A stretch of 64,000 nt of DNA. Source: Gammaproteobacteria bacterium (lineage in GTDB: Bacteria > Pseudomonadota > Gammaproteobacteria > Natronospirales > REEB76). Both the position numbers and the translations under genes were made by a program. Position 1 is the stretch's first letter. Each line of letters begins with the position of its first letter. The notes under the pieces are model-generated. The model worked only from the letters and a program-made list of their open reading frames with translations. It was not told the origin of the DNA and ran no database searches. This document shows, piece by piece, positions 27,076-37,096 of the stretch. The stretch is taken from NCBI GenBank assembly GCA_035279405.1, contig DATEHU010000033.1:140231-204230 (forward strand), in the 5' to 3' direction.

Positions 27076-28008
27076 TTACAGCTTGTGGCCGAAGGCTTTT
27101 TCGAACTGCGCCGCGAATTCCGCCTGCGTGAAGCGATGATTCTGCGTGCCGCGGTGCGCGATCTTGATGGCGCCCATGAGCGCCGCAATCCGACCCGTGG
27201 TTTCCCAGCCGCTATCGTGCAACAAACCGTACAACAGGCCGGCCCGGTAGGCGTCGCCGCAGCCGGTCGGGTCCAGTACCTGCGCGGCTTCGACCGCGGG
27301 CACCTGGATGCGGCGCTGTTTCACGAAGATTTCCGAGCCGCTGGCGCCGCGCGTGATGACCAAGGCCGCCAACTGTTCGGCAATCCCCGACGCGTTGAGC
27401 CCGGTCTTGTGTTCCAGCATCTGCGACTCGTAGTCGTTCACTGCCACCCAGGTGGCCATGCGGATGAATTCGCGCAATTCCGCGCTTGAAAACAACGGCA
27501 GGCCCTGGCCCGGGTCGAAGAGGAACGGAATGCCGGCGTCGTAGAACTGGCGCGCGTGCTGCAGCATGCCCTCGCGCCCGTCGGGCGCCACCACGCCCAA
27601 CGTGACCGCAGGATCCACCGGCACCGCGTGCTCATGGGCATGGCCCATGGCGCCGGGGTGAAACGCGGTGATCTGGTTATTGTCGGTATCGGTGGTGATG
27701 AATGCCTGCGCGGTGTAAGTGCCTGGAACTTCCCTGATGTATTTGCGGCTGATGCCTTGTTTGTCCAGCCAGGTCGCATAAGGCTGGAAGTCCGCACCCA
27801 CGGTACCCATGGGCAAGCCTTCGGCACCCAGCAGTTTCAGGTTGTACGCGATGTTGCCGGCGGTGCCGCCGAATTCGCGGCGCAACTGCGGCACCTCGAA
27901 GCACACGTTGAGCATGTGTATCTTGTCCGGCAGAATCTGGCTCTTGAACGCCTGTGGATACGCCATGATGGTGTCGTAGGCCAGGGAACCGCAGATCAGG
28001 ATGGACAT
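27076..28008 (-). CDS. PfkB-family kinase, probable adenosine kinase
   Basis: 310 residues. It begins ILICGSLAYDTIMAYPQAFK; GGTAGNIAYNLKLLG is the first PfkB region, and LDPTGCGDAYRAGLLYGLL is the second signature with the catalytic aspartate and anion hole. The specific N-terminus resembles bacterial adenosine kinases or inosine-guanosine kinases of the family. Phosphorylation of adenosine released by AhcY would fit the methyl cycle genes in this window, but that is inference. The upstream 80 bp contain a tandem GCACGCAGCAC-type repeat that reaches close to the ATG. Confidence 0.82.
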   Translation of the reverse strand: MSILICGSLAYDTIMAYPQAFKSQILPDKIHMLNVCFEVPQLRREFGGTAGNIAYNLKLLGAEGLPMGTVGADFQPYATWLDKQGISRKYIREVPGTYTAQAFITTDTDNNQITAFHPGAMGHAHEHAVPVDPAVTLGVVAPDGREGMLQHARQFYDAGIPFLFDPGQGLPLFSSAELREFIRMATWVAVNDYESQMLEHKTGLNASGIAEQLAALVITRGASGSEIFVKQRRIQVPAVEAAQVLDPTGCGDAYRAGLLYGLLHDSGWETTGRIAALMGAIKIAHRGTQNHRFTQAEFAAQFEKAFGHKL

Positions 28009-28096
28009 GCAAACCTCGGTGCTGCGTGCTATGTACTGCGTGCCGCGTAAAAAGTGCCGCGTGTCTTTACGCAGCACTCAGCACGCAGCACTGCTT

Positions 28097-28597
28097 TTAC
28101 CCCAGTGCCTTGAGCGCCTTCTCGTAATCCGGCTCCTGGCCGATCTCGGGCACCATTTCCGTGTACACGACCTTGTCATTGGCGTCCAGCACCACCACGG
28201 CGCGCGCGGTGACGCCCGCGAGCGGGCCGTCCTTGATCATCACACCGTAATCATCGGCGAATTTCCGGTTGTGCATGAGCGACAGCGGGATCACGTTGTC
28301 GAGATGCTCATTGCCGCAAAAGCGCCCCTGAGCAAACGGCAAATCGGCGGACACGATCAGGATCACCGTATCGCTATGCTGCTTGGCGTGCTCATTGAAT
28401 TTTTTGGTGGACAGCGCACACACCGGCGTGTCCAGGCTCGGCACGATATTCAAGAGCTTCTTTTTGCCCTTGTAGTCGGCTAGCGAAACGTCCTTCAAAT
28501 CCTTGGTGGTGAGTTTGAAATCCGGCGCCTTGGCGCCGACTTTGGGCAACTCGCCGCTGGTGTGGATGGGATTACCACGTAATGAAATCTTGGCCAT
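28097..28597 (-). CDS. tpx: thiol peroxidase
   Basis: 166 residues. It reduces hydroperoxides with thioredoxin. Peroxidatic C60 lies in PSLDTPVC and resolving C94 in GRFC, the exact spacing of atypical 2-Cys Tpx enzymes. The sequence ends [15 protein letters not shown] 28597 follows AGGAGG at good distance; the longer frame to 28648 runs through a REP. It is a monocistronic-looking gene between the PfkB kinase and gcvP. Confidence 0.96.
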   Translation of the reverse strand: MAKISLRGNPIHTSGELPKVGAKAPDFKLTTKDLKDVSLADYKGKKKLLNIVPSLDTPVCALSTKKFNEHAKQHSDTVILIVSADLPFAQGRFCGNEHLDNVIPLSLMHNRKFADDYGVMIKDGPLAGVTARAVVVLDANDKVVYTEMVPEIGQEPDYEKALKALG

Positions 28598-28616
28598 GAT
28601 GTTAACCTCCTGCTGA

Positions 28617-28795
28617 TACGGGATCGCGGCCGGGACGACCGCTCCCACAATTCTTACCCCTCACTCCAGTCTTTCGCAATGCGCTTCCTGCTCCTCGCGA
28701 AAGTCCAGGGCGTACATCCTGTACGTCCGCTCGACGGACCGAAGCCGTGCTTCGGCTAGACCGTCTCGCCCCCTCTAAGGGGAGAGGGGATGATG
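28617..28795. repeat. REP unit and composite palindromic repeat between tpx and gcvP
   Basis: A GCGGC-type REP (28617-28651). It is followed by GTCCAGGGCGTACATCCTGT / ACGTCCGCTCG and a CGAAGCCGTGCTTCGG hairpin, then CCCCCTCTAAGGGGAGAGGG. A related string, GTCCAAGGCTGCCATCCATG, occurs at about 38532. No gene is seen in the 220 bp. Confidence 0.7.
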
Positions 28796-28817
28796 TGTAC
28801 GGCCCAGGGCCGCAGAA

Positions 28818-31739
28818 TCATTCATAGTCACTCAACGGTGGACAACTGCACATCAGATTGCGGTCGCCGTAGGCGTTGTCGGCGCGCGCCACCGGGGGCC
28901 AGTATTTATTGTGACGCAGCGACGCCACCGGATACGCCGCCTGCTCGCGGCTGTACTTGTGGCTCCACTGATCGCTCGTGGCCATTTCGGCGGTGTGCGG
29001 CGCGTTGCGAAGCGGATTGTCCTCGCGATCGAGCTTGCCGTCTTCCACTGCGCGGATTTCCCCGCGGATGGCGATCATCGCCTCGATGAAGCGGTCCAGC
29101 TCGCGTTTGGATTCAGATTCCGTGGGCTCCACCTGCAGCGTTCCGGCCACCGGGAAGCTCATGGTGGGGGCATGGAAGCCGTAGTCCATGAGGCGCTTGG
29201 CCACGTCGTCCACGGTGATGCCGCTGGATTCCTTGATGGCACGCAAATCCAGGATGCACTCGTGCGCCACCAGGCCGCCGGCACCCGTGAACAGCACCGG
29301 GTAATACGGCGCGAGTTTTTTCGCCACGTAGTTGGCGCTCAGGATTGCAGTTTCGGTGGCGGCCGTCAGCCCCGGCGCGCCCATCATGGCGATATACATC
29401 CAGGAAATCGGCAGGATCGAGGCCGAACCGTAGGGCGCGGCCGCCACACTGCCGATACCCTCGGCGCTGCGCACATAGCCGACGCTGCGCTGATTGGGCA
29501 GGAATTTCGCCAGGTGTGCGCCTACGGCCACCGGTCCGACGCCCGGCCCGCCGCCGCCGTGCGGGATGCAGAACGTCTTGTGCAGGTTGAGATGCGACAC
29601 GTCGCCGCCGAACTCGCCGGGCGCGGCCAGGCCGACCATGGCATTCAGGTTGGCGCCGTCCACATACACCTGGCCGCCGTGGCGGTGCACGATATCGCAG
29701 AGTTCGCGCACGTTGTCCTCGAACACGCCGTGCGTCGAGGGATAAGTGATCATCATCGCGGCGAGATCGCGCTTGTGTTCCTCGGCCTTGGCGCGCAGAT
29801 CGCCGAGGTCCACGTTGCCGCGCTCGTCGCACTCCACTACCACCACGCGCATGCCGGCCATGTGCGCCGAGGCGGGATTGGTGCCGTGCGCCGAGGACGG
29901 AATGAGCACCACGTCGCGCTCGCCCTCGCCGCGCGCCGCGTGCCAGGCCTTGATGATCAGCAGGCCGGCGTATTCGCCCTGCGAGCCGGCATTGGGCTGC
30001 AGCGATACCGCCGCATAACCGGTAATCGCGACCAGCATCTGTTCGAGCTGCGCAATCATCTCGCGGTAGCCGGCGGTCTGCTCGGACGGTGCGAACGGGT
30101 GCAGGTGCGCGAATTCCGGCCAGGACACCGGCAGCATCTCACTCACCGCGTTCAACTTCATGGTGCAGCACCCGAGCGGGATCATGCTGCGGTCGAGCGC
30201 CAGGTCCTTGTCGGCCAGGCTGCGCAGATAACGCAACATTTCATGTTCGGAATGGTAGCGGTTGAACACCGCATGCGTGAGGTAACTGCTGGTGCGCCGC
30301 AACGCGGGCGGCAGGCCGTAGCGTGTGTCCTTTTCCGGCAGCGCAGCGCCGTGCGTTCCCTGCTTGCGGGCAGCGGCCACCGCGAACACGCTCAGCAGAT
30401 TGATTACATCGTCGCGCGTGGTGGTCTCGTCCAGCGACACCCCGACGTGCGCGTCGTTCACCGCGCGCAGGTTCATGTTTTGCGCGCGCGCCGCGGCGTG
30501 CACCGCCGCGGTGTGCTTGCCGGTGTGCACGGTGAGCGTATCGAAAAAATTCGCGTTGTCCGGCGCGCAGCCGAGCTGCTGCAGGCCGGCCGCCAGCATG
30601 CCGGTCAGTTGATGCACGCGTTCGGCAATGCGCCGCAGGCCCTGCGGACCGTGATACACCGCGTACATGCTCGCCATCACCGCGAGCAGCGCCTGCGCGG
30701 TGCAGATGTTGGAGGTAGCCTTTTCGCGGCGGATATGCTGCTCGCGGGTCTGCAGAGCCAGGCGATAGGCGGTCTTGCCCTGCGCATCCTGGGTGACGCC
30801 CACGAGCCGACCCGGCATCTGGCGTTTGAAGGCGTCACGCGTCGCAAGGTAAGCGGCGTGCGGACCGCCGAAGCCCATCGGCACTCCGAAGCGCTGGCTG
30901 TTGCCGACCGCGACATCCGCGCCCCACTCGCCCGGCGGCACAAGCAGCGTCAAGGCCAGAAGATCGGCCGCTGCGACGACACTTGCGCCCTGAGCATGCA
31001 GCTTTTCGCTGAGCGCACGGTAGTCGCGCACCTCGCCGTTCACGCCTGGATATTGCAGCAACGCACCGAAACACCCGGATTTGACGGCATCTTCCGGCCT
31101 ACCGACTTTGACGGTAATGCCCAACGGTTTGGCGCGGGTCTGTACCACCTCGATGGTCTGCGGCAGCACGTCGTCCGCAACGAAGAACACATCCGATTTG
31201 GATTGCCCGGCACGCTTCACCAGTGTCATGGCCTCGGTGGCGGCGGTGGCCTCATCGAGCAGCGACGCATTGGCAATGTCGAGGCCGGTCAGATCCGTAA
31301 TCATCTGCTGGAAATTGAGCAGCGCTTCCAGCCGGCCTTGGGAAATCTCGGGCTGATAAGGTGTGTACGAGGTGTACCAGGCGGGATTCTCGAACACGTT
31401 GCGCAGGATCACGCCTGGCGTGTGCGTGTGGTAATAGCCCTGACCGATGAAGGACTTGAACACCCGGTTTTTGGCGGCCAGCGTATGCAGCGCGGCGAGC
31501 GCCTCCTGCTCGGATTTCGGTTGCGTGAACGCGCCGAGCGGCAGGCCGTCCTTGCGGCGTATGTTGGCCGGCACGGCGGCATTCGCAAGCGCGGCGCGCG
31601 TCGCGAAACCGAGTTCCCGGAGCATCGCCTGCTGCCCGGCTTCGTCCGGACCGATGTGCCGGCCGATGAACTCGCCGTGCTGTTCCAGTTCCTCCAGCGT
31701 TGCACTGTCATTCATGGGCAATCCGGTCACCGCGTTCAT
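28818..31739 (-). CDS. gcvP: glycine dehydrogenase (decarboxylating), P-protein
   Basis: 973 residues, the single-chain form. It decarboxylates glycine with PLP and loads the aminomethyl group onto lipoyl-GcvH. N-terminal [18 protein letters not shown] and [19 protein letters not shown] are present, and the C-terminal half has the PLP-lysine in [19 protein letters not shown]. The last block [18 protein letters not shown] is also typical. The start at 31739 or ATG 31715 cannot be decided. A CGTCATTCC palindrome separates it from gcvH upstream. A 982-codon open frame on the other strand is a shadow of this gene. Confidence 0.97.
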   Translation of the reverse strand: MNAVTGLPMNDSATLEELEQHGEFIGRHIGPDEAGQQAMLRELGFATRAALANAAVPANIRRKDGLPLGAFTQPKSEQEALAALHTLAAKNRVFKSFIGQGYYHTHTPGVILRNVFENPAWYTSYTPYQPEISQGRLEALLNFQQMITDLTGLDIANASLLDEATAATEAMTLVKRAGQSKSDVFFVADDVLPQTIEVVQTRAKPLGITVKVGRPEDAVKSGCFGALLQYPGVNGEVRDYRALSEKLHAQGASVVAAADLLALTLLVPPGEWGADVAVGNSQRFGVPMGFGGPHAAYLATRDAFKRQMPGRLVGVTQDAQGKTAYRLALQTREQHIRREKATSNICTAQALLAVMASMYAVYHGPQGLRRIAERVHQLTGMLAAGLQQLGCAPDNANFFDTLTVHTGKHTAAVHAAARAQNMNLRAVNDAHVGVSLDETTTRDDVINLLSVFAVAAARKQGTHGAALPEKDTRYGLPPALRRTSSYLTHAVFNRYHSEHEMLRYLRSLADKDLALDRSMIPLGCCTMKLNAVSEMLPVSWPEFAHLHPFAPSEQTAGYREMIAQLEQMLVAITGYAAVSLQPNAGSQGEYAGLLIIKAWHAARGEGERDVVLIPSSAHGTNPASAHMAGMRVVVVECDERGNVDLGDLRAKAEEHKRDLAAMMITYPSTHGVFEDNVRELCDIVHRHGGQVYVDGANLNAMVGLAAPGEFGGDVSHLNLHKTFCIPHGGGGPGVGPVAVGAHLAKFLPNQRSVGYVRSAEGIGSVAAAPYGSASILPISWMYIAMMGAPGLTAATETAILSANYVAKKLAPYYPVLFTGAGGLVAHECILDLRAIKESSGITVDDVAKRLMDYGFHAPTMSFPVAGTLQVEPTESESKRELDRFIEAMIAIRGEIRAVEDGKLDREDNPLRNAPHTAEMATSDQWSHKYSREQAAYPVASLRHNKYWPPVARADNAYGDRNLMCSCPPLSDYE

Positions 31740-31771
31740 GGTTCAATAAATCTCGGGATGATTTTACTCTT

Positions 31772-31862
31772 CGTCATTCCGGCGAAAGCCGGAATCCAGG
31801 CCTTGATAATTCTGGATTCCCGTTCCCCGCCTTCGCGGGGACAAGCTTCGCGGGAATGACGA
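31772..31862. repeat. CGTCATTCC palindromic repeat
   Basis: An inverted repeat runs from CGTCATTCCGGCGAAAGCCG to CTTCGCGGGAATGACG, with an inner GGAATCCAG / CTGGATTCC pair. It is a well-known dispersed proteobacterial type. It lies between gcvH and gcvP. Confidence 0.85.
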
Positions 31863-31881
31863 CAATGACTCAGTGCAAACC

Positions 31882-32274
31882 TCAGGCCGCTTCGTCCGCC
31901 AGCACTTTTTCATATGCCTTCGCATCCAGCAACTGGTTCAGGTCGGCGGGATTGGCCGGCTTGAGCCGCATAATCCAGTTGGCAAAAGCATCCTGATTGA
32001 TGGACTCGGGCTTGTCGGCCAGCTTGGCGTTGCCTTCCAGCACCTCGCCCGCCACCGGGCTGTAGATATCGGAAGCGGCCTTGACCGATTCCACCACCGC
32101 GCAGGCTTCGCCCGCCTTGAGTTTGCGGCCTTTCTGCGGCACCTCCACGAATACGATGTCACCCAGCGCCTCCTGGGCATGATCGGTGATGCCGATGGTC
32201 AGGCTGCCGTCACTGCCGGTTTTGATCCATTCATGACTCTTGGTGTATTTGAGGTCGGCCGGGATCTTGCTCAT
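31882..32274 (-). CDS. gcvH: glycine cleavage system H protein
   Basis: 130 residues. It is the lipoylated carrier that shuttles the aminomethyl arm between P, T and L proteins. The lipoyl lysine is K65 in VVESVKAASDIYSPVAGEV. The start SKIPADLKYTKSHEWIK is typical. CAGGAG stands 8 bp before the ATG. It lies between gcvT and gcvP on the same strand, with repeats in both gaps. Confidence 0.97.
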   Translation of the reverse strand: MSKIPADLKYTKSHEWIKTGSDGSLTIGITDHAQEALGDIVFVEVPQKGRKLKAGEACAVVESVKAASDIYSPVAGEVLEGNAKLADKPESINQDAFANWIMRLKPANPADLNQLLDAKAYEKVLADEAA

Positions 32275-32299
32275 TTCATTGACTCCTGAGTACGTCGGA

Positions 32300-32432
32300 C
32301 TGTGGGAGCGGTCGTCCCGTGGGAGCGGCGGTCCCCGCCGCGATTCCTAAATCATCGCGGCTAAAGCCGCTCCTACATAAAACATTCACCCCTCACCCTA
32401 ACTTCCCCCCTTCAGGGGAGAAGGGACAAGGA
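32300..32432. repeat. REP units and CTTCCCCC-type hairpin between gcvT and gcvH
   Basis: Two to three overlapping GCGGC-type REP units (32300-32378) are followed by a CTTCCCCCCTTCAGGGGAGAAG hairpin (split for reading at the loop, about 32401-32425). No gene is seen. Confidence 0.75.
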
Positions 32433-32438
32433 GTCGGA

Positions 32439-33524
32439 TCATTTGACCAGTATCTTCCCGTTGCGCACGAACGGGGGCTTCACCACGCGCACGGCGCAAA
32501 GCTTGCCGCGGATATCCACCTGCAGGCGCTCGCCGGCGGCGACCGGCACGCGTGCCAGCGCGATGGAGCGCTCCAGCGTCGGCGAGAACGTGCCGCTGGT
32601 GATTTCGCCTTCGCCCGCGCCGTCGCAAATCACCTTCTGATGTGCGCGCAGGATGCCCTTGTCTTCGAGCAGCAGGCCGATCAGTTTACGCTTCGGTCCC
32701 GCATCGCGCTGCGCTTCGAGCGCCGCCCGGCCGATAAAGTCCCGGTCCGCGGGAGTCCACGCCACGGTCCAGCCGAGGCCGGATTCGAGCGGCGTTACCT
32801 GATCGTCCATGTCCTGACCGTAAAGATTCATCGCGGCTTCGAGCCGCAGCGTGTCGCGCGCGCCCAGTCCGCAAGGCTTGACGCCCTCCGCGACCAGCGC
32901 CTGCCAGAACTGCGCCGCCGTTTGCGCAGGCACCATGATTTCAAATCCGTCCTCGCCAGTGTAGCCGGTGCGCGCCACGAAAAATCCTTCGCCCGTCATC
33001 GCACTGAATGGCTTGAGCGCGAGCGCATGCTCGCGCAAGGTGGCCGGCAACACGCGCGCGGCCTTGTCACGCGCGTTCGGCCCCTGTACCGCAAGCATGG
33101 CGTAGTCGCGTTCCGCGAGCTTCACGCCGAAGGGCCGTGCCTGCTGTGTAATCCAGGCCAGGTCCTTGTCGTGGGTGGCGGCATTCACCACCATGCGGAA
33201 CCAGTCCTCACGCAGAAAATAAGTAATCAGATCGTCAATCACGCCGCCCTGCGCGTTCAGCATGCAGCTGTAGAGCGCCTTGCCGGGCTCGCGCAGCTTG
33301 TCAATGTCGTTGGCCAGAAGCTTGCGCAGGAAATCGCGGGTGCGCGAGCCTTCGAGGTCCAGCACCGTCATGTGTGACACGTCGAACATGCCCGCGTCGC
33401 GGCGCACTGCATGGTGCTCCTCGATCTGCGAGCCGTAATTCACCGGCATGTCCCAGCCGCCGAAATCCACGAGCCGCGCGCCGGCGGCTACGTGCAGGTC
33501 ATATAGAGATGTGTGCTTGCCCAT
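32439..33524 (-). CDS. gcvT: aminomethyltransferase, glycine cleavage T protein
   Basis: 361 residues. It transfers the methylene group from lipoyl-GcvH to tetrahydrofolate and releases ammonia. [35 protein letters not shown], the glycyl/arginyl substrate region [13 protein letters not shown] and [17 protein letters not shown] are the usual blocks. The frame is open to 33683, but ATG 33524 begins the conserved sequence. A short GGCGG / CCCGCC hairpin with a T-run lies about 40 bp upstream in the leader. The order is gcvT, gcvH, gcvP. Confidence 0.96.
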   Translation of the reverse strand: MGKHTSLYDLHVAAGARLVDFGGWDMPVNYGSQIEEHHAVRRDAGMFDVSHMTVLDLEGSRTRDFLRKLLANDIDKLREPGKALYSCMLNAQGGVIDDLITYFLREDWFRMVVNAATHDKDLAWITQQARPFGVKLAERDYAMLAVQGPNARDKAARVLPATLREHALALKPFSAMTGEGFFVARTGYTGEDGFEIMVPAQTAAQFWQALVAEGVKPCGLGARDTLRLEAAMNLYGQDMDDQVTPLESGLGWTVAWTPADRDFIGRAALEAQRDAGPKRKLIGLLLEDKGILRAHQKVICDGAGEGEITSGTFSPTLERSIALARVPVAAGERLQVDIRGKLCAVRVVKPPFVRNGKILVK

Positions 33525-33565
33525 GAGACCGGGTGTTCGGTATGAAAACAAAAGGCGGGGATGGA

Positions 33566-33590
33566 CCGCCGCCTCCTGAAAATGCCGCAC
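33566..33590 (-). terminator. possible attenuator-like hairpin in the gcvT leader
   Basis: On the minus strand the leader reads GGCGGTCCATCCCCGCC and then TTTTGTTTTC, a weak stem with a T-tract about 40 nt before the gcvT ATG. It could end upstream transcription or act in attenuation. No glycine-riboswitch core was recognised around it. Confidence 0.3.
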
Positions 33591-33718
33591 GGGCCCAAAA
33601 GTCCACCGCGCGGGGACAAAATGATACCGGAAAGCCGCCGCCCACACCACGCGCACGGGAGTGGACTGCGGTGCGGCTAACAAGATGTCGAAGAATTCTC
33701 CTCGGTTGACCCGTGAAA

Positions 33719-33774
33719 TCCCCCCTCGCCCCCCTTTGCAAAAGGGGGGAGCGCTCTACGCGCGGGGGGATTTG
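33719..33774. repeat. CCCCCTTTGCAAAAGGGGGG-type repeat
   Basis: A hairpin of C- and G-runs around TTTGCAAAA, followed by CTCTACGCGCGGGGGGATTT. Similar strings occur at about 38441-38475, 38577-38600 and 48617-48675. It fills the gap between gcvT and the DUF885 gene. Confidence 0.75.
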
Positions 33775-33802
33775 ATGCAAATACGTACTTTTTCAAGCGC
33801 AC

Positions 33803-35611
33803 TCAGGGATGCGGTTCGGACTTGCCGGCCTGTGCATCCTGAATCCACTGGTCCACGACCTGTTGCAACACGGTGAGCGGCACGTTGCCGTGCTCCAGCA
33901 CCGCGGCGTGGAAGGCCTTGATGTCGAACTTCGAACCCAGCGTTTGTTCTGCTTGTGCGCGCAGCTTCTGGATTTCAATTTCGCCGATCATGTACGACAG
34001 CGCCTGCCCCGGCCAGGCGATGTAGCGGTCCACTTCGGTGTTGATGTTCTGCAGGCTCAAGGCGGTGTTGTCCTCGAAATACTTGACCGCCTGCGCGCGC
34101 GTCCAACCCTCGGAATGGATGCCGGTGTCCACCACCAGGCGCACCGCGCGCCACATCTGGTAATCGAGATAGCCGAATTTCTTGTAGGGCGTGTCGTACA
34201 GGCCCATCTCGTTGCACAGCGTTTCGGTGTACAGCGCCCAGCCCTCGCCGTAGGAACTGTAGTAATCGAAGCGGCGGAAATCCGGCAGGTTCTTGAGTTC
34301 CATACCGATGGGGATCTGCAATTGGTGGCCGGGCCGGCCTTCGTGGCAGGTGAGTACCTGGATGTCGTATTTCGGCCGCGTCTCCGGCTTGTACAGATTC
34401 ACCGCCATGTAGCCTGCAACGCTGCCGTCGCCCGCGGGCGGCACGGAATAGGCCGGATAGGTGTCGGGCGCGAGCGCCGCGGGAATCGGCCGCACGCCGT
34501 AGGTCACGCGCGGCAGTATCCACACGGGGAAAAACTGCATGAGGTGCGGGTCCACGTTCTTGGCGGCGGCACGATAGGCTTCGAGCAGGTCCTGCGGATC
34601 CTTGTAATAGAAGCGCGGATTGGTGCGCAGATAATGCAGGAAATCCTGGTAACTGCCCTTGAAACCGACTTGCTTGAAAATCTGTTCCATCTGCGCGTGA
34701 ATCTGCGCGACCTTCTGCAGGCCCAGTTGGTGGATTTGCTCCGGCGTCATGTCGGTGGTGGTGTATTGGCGCACTTCGAAGGCGTAATACGCCTTGCCGT
34801 TCGGCAGCGCCTCAGCGGCAATGGTCTTGCGGCAATGAGGCAGGTAATCGTTGTCGTAATAGTTCTGCAACTTGCGATACGCCGGCACCACCACGTTGGC
34901 AATCGCAGCCTTGGCTTGGGCGCGCAACTGCGTCTGCTCGGCCGCGGGAATGGTGTTCGGCATGTTCTTGAAAGGCGCGTAGAACTGGCTGTCTTCCGGC
35001 TGGGACACGACGTTGGCGGCGATCTGGTGCGGAATGCGCTGCATCACCACCTGTGGTTTCGTCATGCCTGCTTGTACGCCGGCCTTGAGCAGATCAATAG
35101 TCTGGTCCATGAAAACGTCGAGCGTTTGCAGACGTTTCACGTAGTTCTGATAATCCTCGAGGTTCTCGAAGCGCAATGTATGCGTGAGTGTGCTCAAGGT
35201 CTGGATGCCGCCCAACTGGTTCATGGGCATCAAATATCCCTTGAACTGATAACCGTCCACCGACATGTCGTAGCGGTACTTGAACAGGTCATAGCTCACC
35301 TGGTCCTCGCCGGACAACTGGCTGCGGTCAATCGCCGCCAGATCTTTCAGCGTCTGGATGTCTTCTTCATGTTCGCGTGCGATGGCCGCAAGGCTCACGT
35401 CCGGCCAGTTGCCGTCGTATTCGTGAAACCCGTCCGCCGAAGCTTCCAGCGGATGCTCGCGCATCTCACGTTGCCAGGAAGTTGTAATGAGCTGGTGCAG
35501 TGCGACGGTTGCCTGATTTTCCGGCGACTGATCCGCCGCCGCCAAACCCGGCGCGCACATCAGCAGCGAGACACACAAAACCATCATTATTTTCATCATA
35601 CGGTTCATCAC
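33803..35611 (-). CDS. DUF885 family metallopeptidase-like protein, exported
   Basis: 602 residues with a signal peptide (about 1-25, ending APGLAAA). The family core has H423-E424-G-R-P-G-H429 in LTCHEGRPGHQLQ and SSYGEGWALYTETLCNEMG downstream, which together resemble a zinc site with HExxxxH-type spacing. The family is annotated DUF885; members are related to gluzincin-like carboxypeptidases and oligopeptidases, but no substrate is established. Several ATGs are clustered at the start; the first is used. It probably acts in the periplasm. It stands alone between repeat-rich gaps. Confidence 0.85.
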   Translation of the reverse strand: MMNRMMKIMMVLCVSLLMCAPGLAAADQSPENQATVALHQLITTSWQREMREHPLEASADGFHEYDGNWPDVSLAAIAREHEEDIQTLKDLAAIDRSQLSGEDQVSYDLFKYRYDMSVDGYQFKGYLMPMNQLGGIQTLSTLTHTLRFENLEDYQNYVKRLQTLDVFMDQTIDLLKAGVQAGMTKPQVVMQRIPHQIAANVVSQPEDSQFYAPFKNMPNTIPAAEQTQLRAQAKAAIANVVVPAYRKLQNYYDNDYLPHCRKTIAAEALPNGKAYYAFEVRQYTTTDMTPEQIHQLGLQKVAQIHAQMEQIFKQVGFKGSYQDFLHYLRTNPRFYYKDPQDLLEAYRAAAKNVDPHLMQFFPVWILPRVTYGVRPIPAALAPDTYPAYSVPPAGDGSVAGYMAVNLYKPETRPKYDIQVLTCHEGRPGHQLQIPIGMELKNLPDFRRFDYYSSYGEGWALYTETLCNEMGLYDTPYKKFGYLDYQMWRAVRLVVDTGIHSEGWTRAQAVKYFEDNTALSLQNINTEVDRYIAWPGQALSYMIGEIEIQKLRAQAEQTLGSKFDIKAFHAAVLEHGNVPLTVLQQVVDQWIQDAQAGKSEPHP

Positions 35612-35645
35612 ATCACCTCACGTTCGTTATTAAGACGCACCATGT

Positions 35646-35692
35646 GTAGGTTGGGCTGAGGCCATGGGCCTAAGCCCAACAAATTATAAATC
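35646..35692. repeat. left flanking repeat of the nuclease-like island
   Basis: GTAGGTTGGGCTGAGG, 15 other bases, then AGCCCAACAAATTATAAATC. A matching unit occurs at 37097-37139 with the same orientation and spacing. A partial MITE-like string (GCTACGCCTGTCCTGAGC) follows at about 35709. Confidence 0.7.
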
Positions 35693-35758
35693 TGGGTATG
35701 TTGGTGGTCGCTACGCCTGTCCTGAGCATAGTCGAAGGGCTCAGCTCAACCGGCGCGC

Positions 35759-36061
35759 TCAATTCGTAAACGGTACAAAATCTTCACCATACAATCTGCG
35801 TCGTATTTCCAAGCACTCGCCGCACAACCTCAGAGTGGATATAGCATCCGGAGCAACTTGATCACCCGCCAATTTATAATCTGTCGCTGGATCATCTCCA
35901 CATATTGAACAGATATCATCGCGACCAGCGAGAGATATGATCTGTTGCGTGTGCTCTGCTTGCGTAGGATTAACGCGTCTTAGAGCCGCGAACCACTCTG
36001 GCGAATGGGGTTTCAAATAACTCAACACACACTTCTCTAAAAATACTGCACCATTGCTCAC
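35759..36061 (-). CDS. small four-cysteine protein, downstream gene of nuclease-like island
   Basis: 100 residues, family not recognised. Two knuckles, CSIC (C51, C54) and CGEC (C80, C83), would bind one zinc. Between them is GDDPATDYKLAGDQVAPDAI, and the tail reads CLEIRRRLYGEDFVPF. The N-terminal half is helical-looking. The start is GTG 36061, 7 bp after the stop of the upstream nuclease-like gene, so the two form a unit. The base composition is AT-richer than the surroundings. Function unknown. Confidence 0.65.
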   Translation of the reverse strand: MSNGAVFLEKCVLSYLKPHSPEWFAALRRVNPTQAEHTQQIISLAGRDDICSICGDDPATDYKLAGDQVAPDAISTLRLCGECLEIRRRLYGEDFVPFTN

Positions 36062-36068
36062 GATCAGA

Positions 36069-37067
36069 TTAGCCCGGCTTCGGAAGGGCTAATGGCTCAA
36101 ATTTCGGTTTCTCAAGACTGAGCGGATCATGGCCGCTAAGTACACGAGCAATATTATTCCGAACATGTGATATGTCGTAGTGAATAGTCTGATATATCTC
36201 GTGACGCTCCTCCCACACTTTTTTGTGCTGTTCCATTTCCTTTAATAAATTCTTGTGAGCATGCTCAGTGTGTAAAATAGCTTCTTCCAAAGGAGTTTTA
36301 CATACGGGACTAGTCACATAACCCATAAGCCGCTTTGCTGCTGCTTCTTTTGCCGCCGCATCAAGTCGCTGTTTCGCCATCTCGACAAGGCTATCTCGAC
36401 AGATACTAGCAAGCGTGAGAACACCGGACTGAGATACGATAAATATTCCAGAATCCTGATCAAGACCGGCGAATTTTTTCCTCGTCCCCGTCGTCACAAG
36501 TATTCCATAATCTGCGTTTCGTGTCTTCTTAGCCAAAGCCGTTTGCGTGATATGGTCGGTAGTAATTCTATCGGTATGCTTGCATTCGTAAATGACGCGA
36601 CCAGCCGCTTCGTTACCGAAAATTACTTGGTGAAGAACATCGCCGCCCCTCCCTCCTTCTGTACGCTCGACTTTATCGCCTGGAAATTCTTCCCGAAGCC
36701 GCCTAACGAGAACCTGTTCGTCAGCAAGGCCGATCTCTTGAGGAGATGTGCCGCTTTTAAGCATTTTCCTTTCTTCTTCTAATTTTTTGATTCGCGCTGC
36801 CATCCGCTTATCTCGGATTGCGGTTTTTTTGCGTTCCTTGGCGGCCGCCTCTTTTGTCGCGGCATATATTTTTTGTTTTGATTCGGCTCGGATCTCACGT
36901 TCCTTTCGCTTCGCAGCAGCCGCCGCCGCTTGAGCCGCTGCGGCTTGTTTCTTCAGTTTCCCGAGTTCTCCCTCCTGTATCTTCTCCTTTTTCTCCTGAA
37001 TCTTTATGACTTTATGAAAATGACTTTCCGTGAGAGGGCTCCCGCAAAGTGGGCACTTGTATTTCAT
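36069..37067 (-). CDS. PD-(D/E)xK nuclease-like protein (DUF2130-related), zinc knuckle plus coiled coil
   Basis: 332 residues. The N-terminus MKYKCPLCGSPL with nearby H16 and H18 suggests a zinc ribbon. Residues 20-110 are a Lys/Ala/Glu-rich coiled coil. The core reads LRREFPGDKVERTEGGRGGD (D142) and then GRVIYECKHTDRITTDHITQ, giving D142, E160 and K162 of a restriction-endonuclease-like site. NADYGILVTTGTRKK follows, as in DUF2130 proteins. The C-terminal third is helical. It may act on DNA in defence or repair, which is inference. It is AT-rich, paired with a small zinc protein, and flanked by matching repeats. Confidence 0.7.
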   Translation of the reverse strand: MKYKCPLCGSPLTESHFHKVIKIQEKKEKIQEGELGKLKKQAAAAQAAAAAAKRKEREIRAESKQKIYAATKEAAAKERKKTAIRDKRMAARIKKLEEERKMLKSGTSPQEIGLADEQVLVRRLREEFPGDKVERTEGGRGGDVLHQVIFGNEAAGRVIYECKHTDRITTDHITQTALAKKTRNADYGILVTTGTRKKFAGLDQDSGIFIVSQSGVLTLASICRDSLVEMAKQRLDAAAKEAAAKRLMGYVTSPVCKTPLEEAILHTEHAHKNLLKEMEQHKKVWEERHEIYQTIHYDISHVRNNIARVLSGHDPLSLEKPKFEPLALPKPG

Positions 37068-37096
37068 AAGATTCCCTCTCTTACTGCCCGAGAATA

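Noticed and set aside
28911-31859. 982-codon open frame opposite gcvP
   Set aside because: It is antisense to a fully conserved glycine dehydrogenase, has Arg/His-rich low-information sequence, and results from the GC-rich codon use of gcvP.
33525-33800. glycine riboswitch upstream of gcvT
   Set aside because: Only a GGCGG hairpin with T-tract is visible; the conserved aptamer core strings were not found.
33809-35659. 616-codon open frame opposite the DUF885 gene
   Set aside because: Antisense shadow of a gene with clear family motifs.
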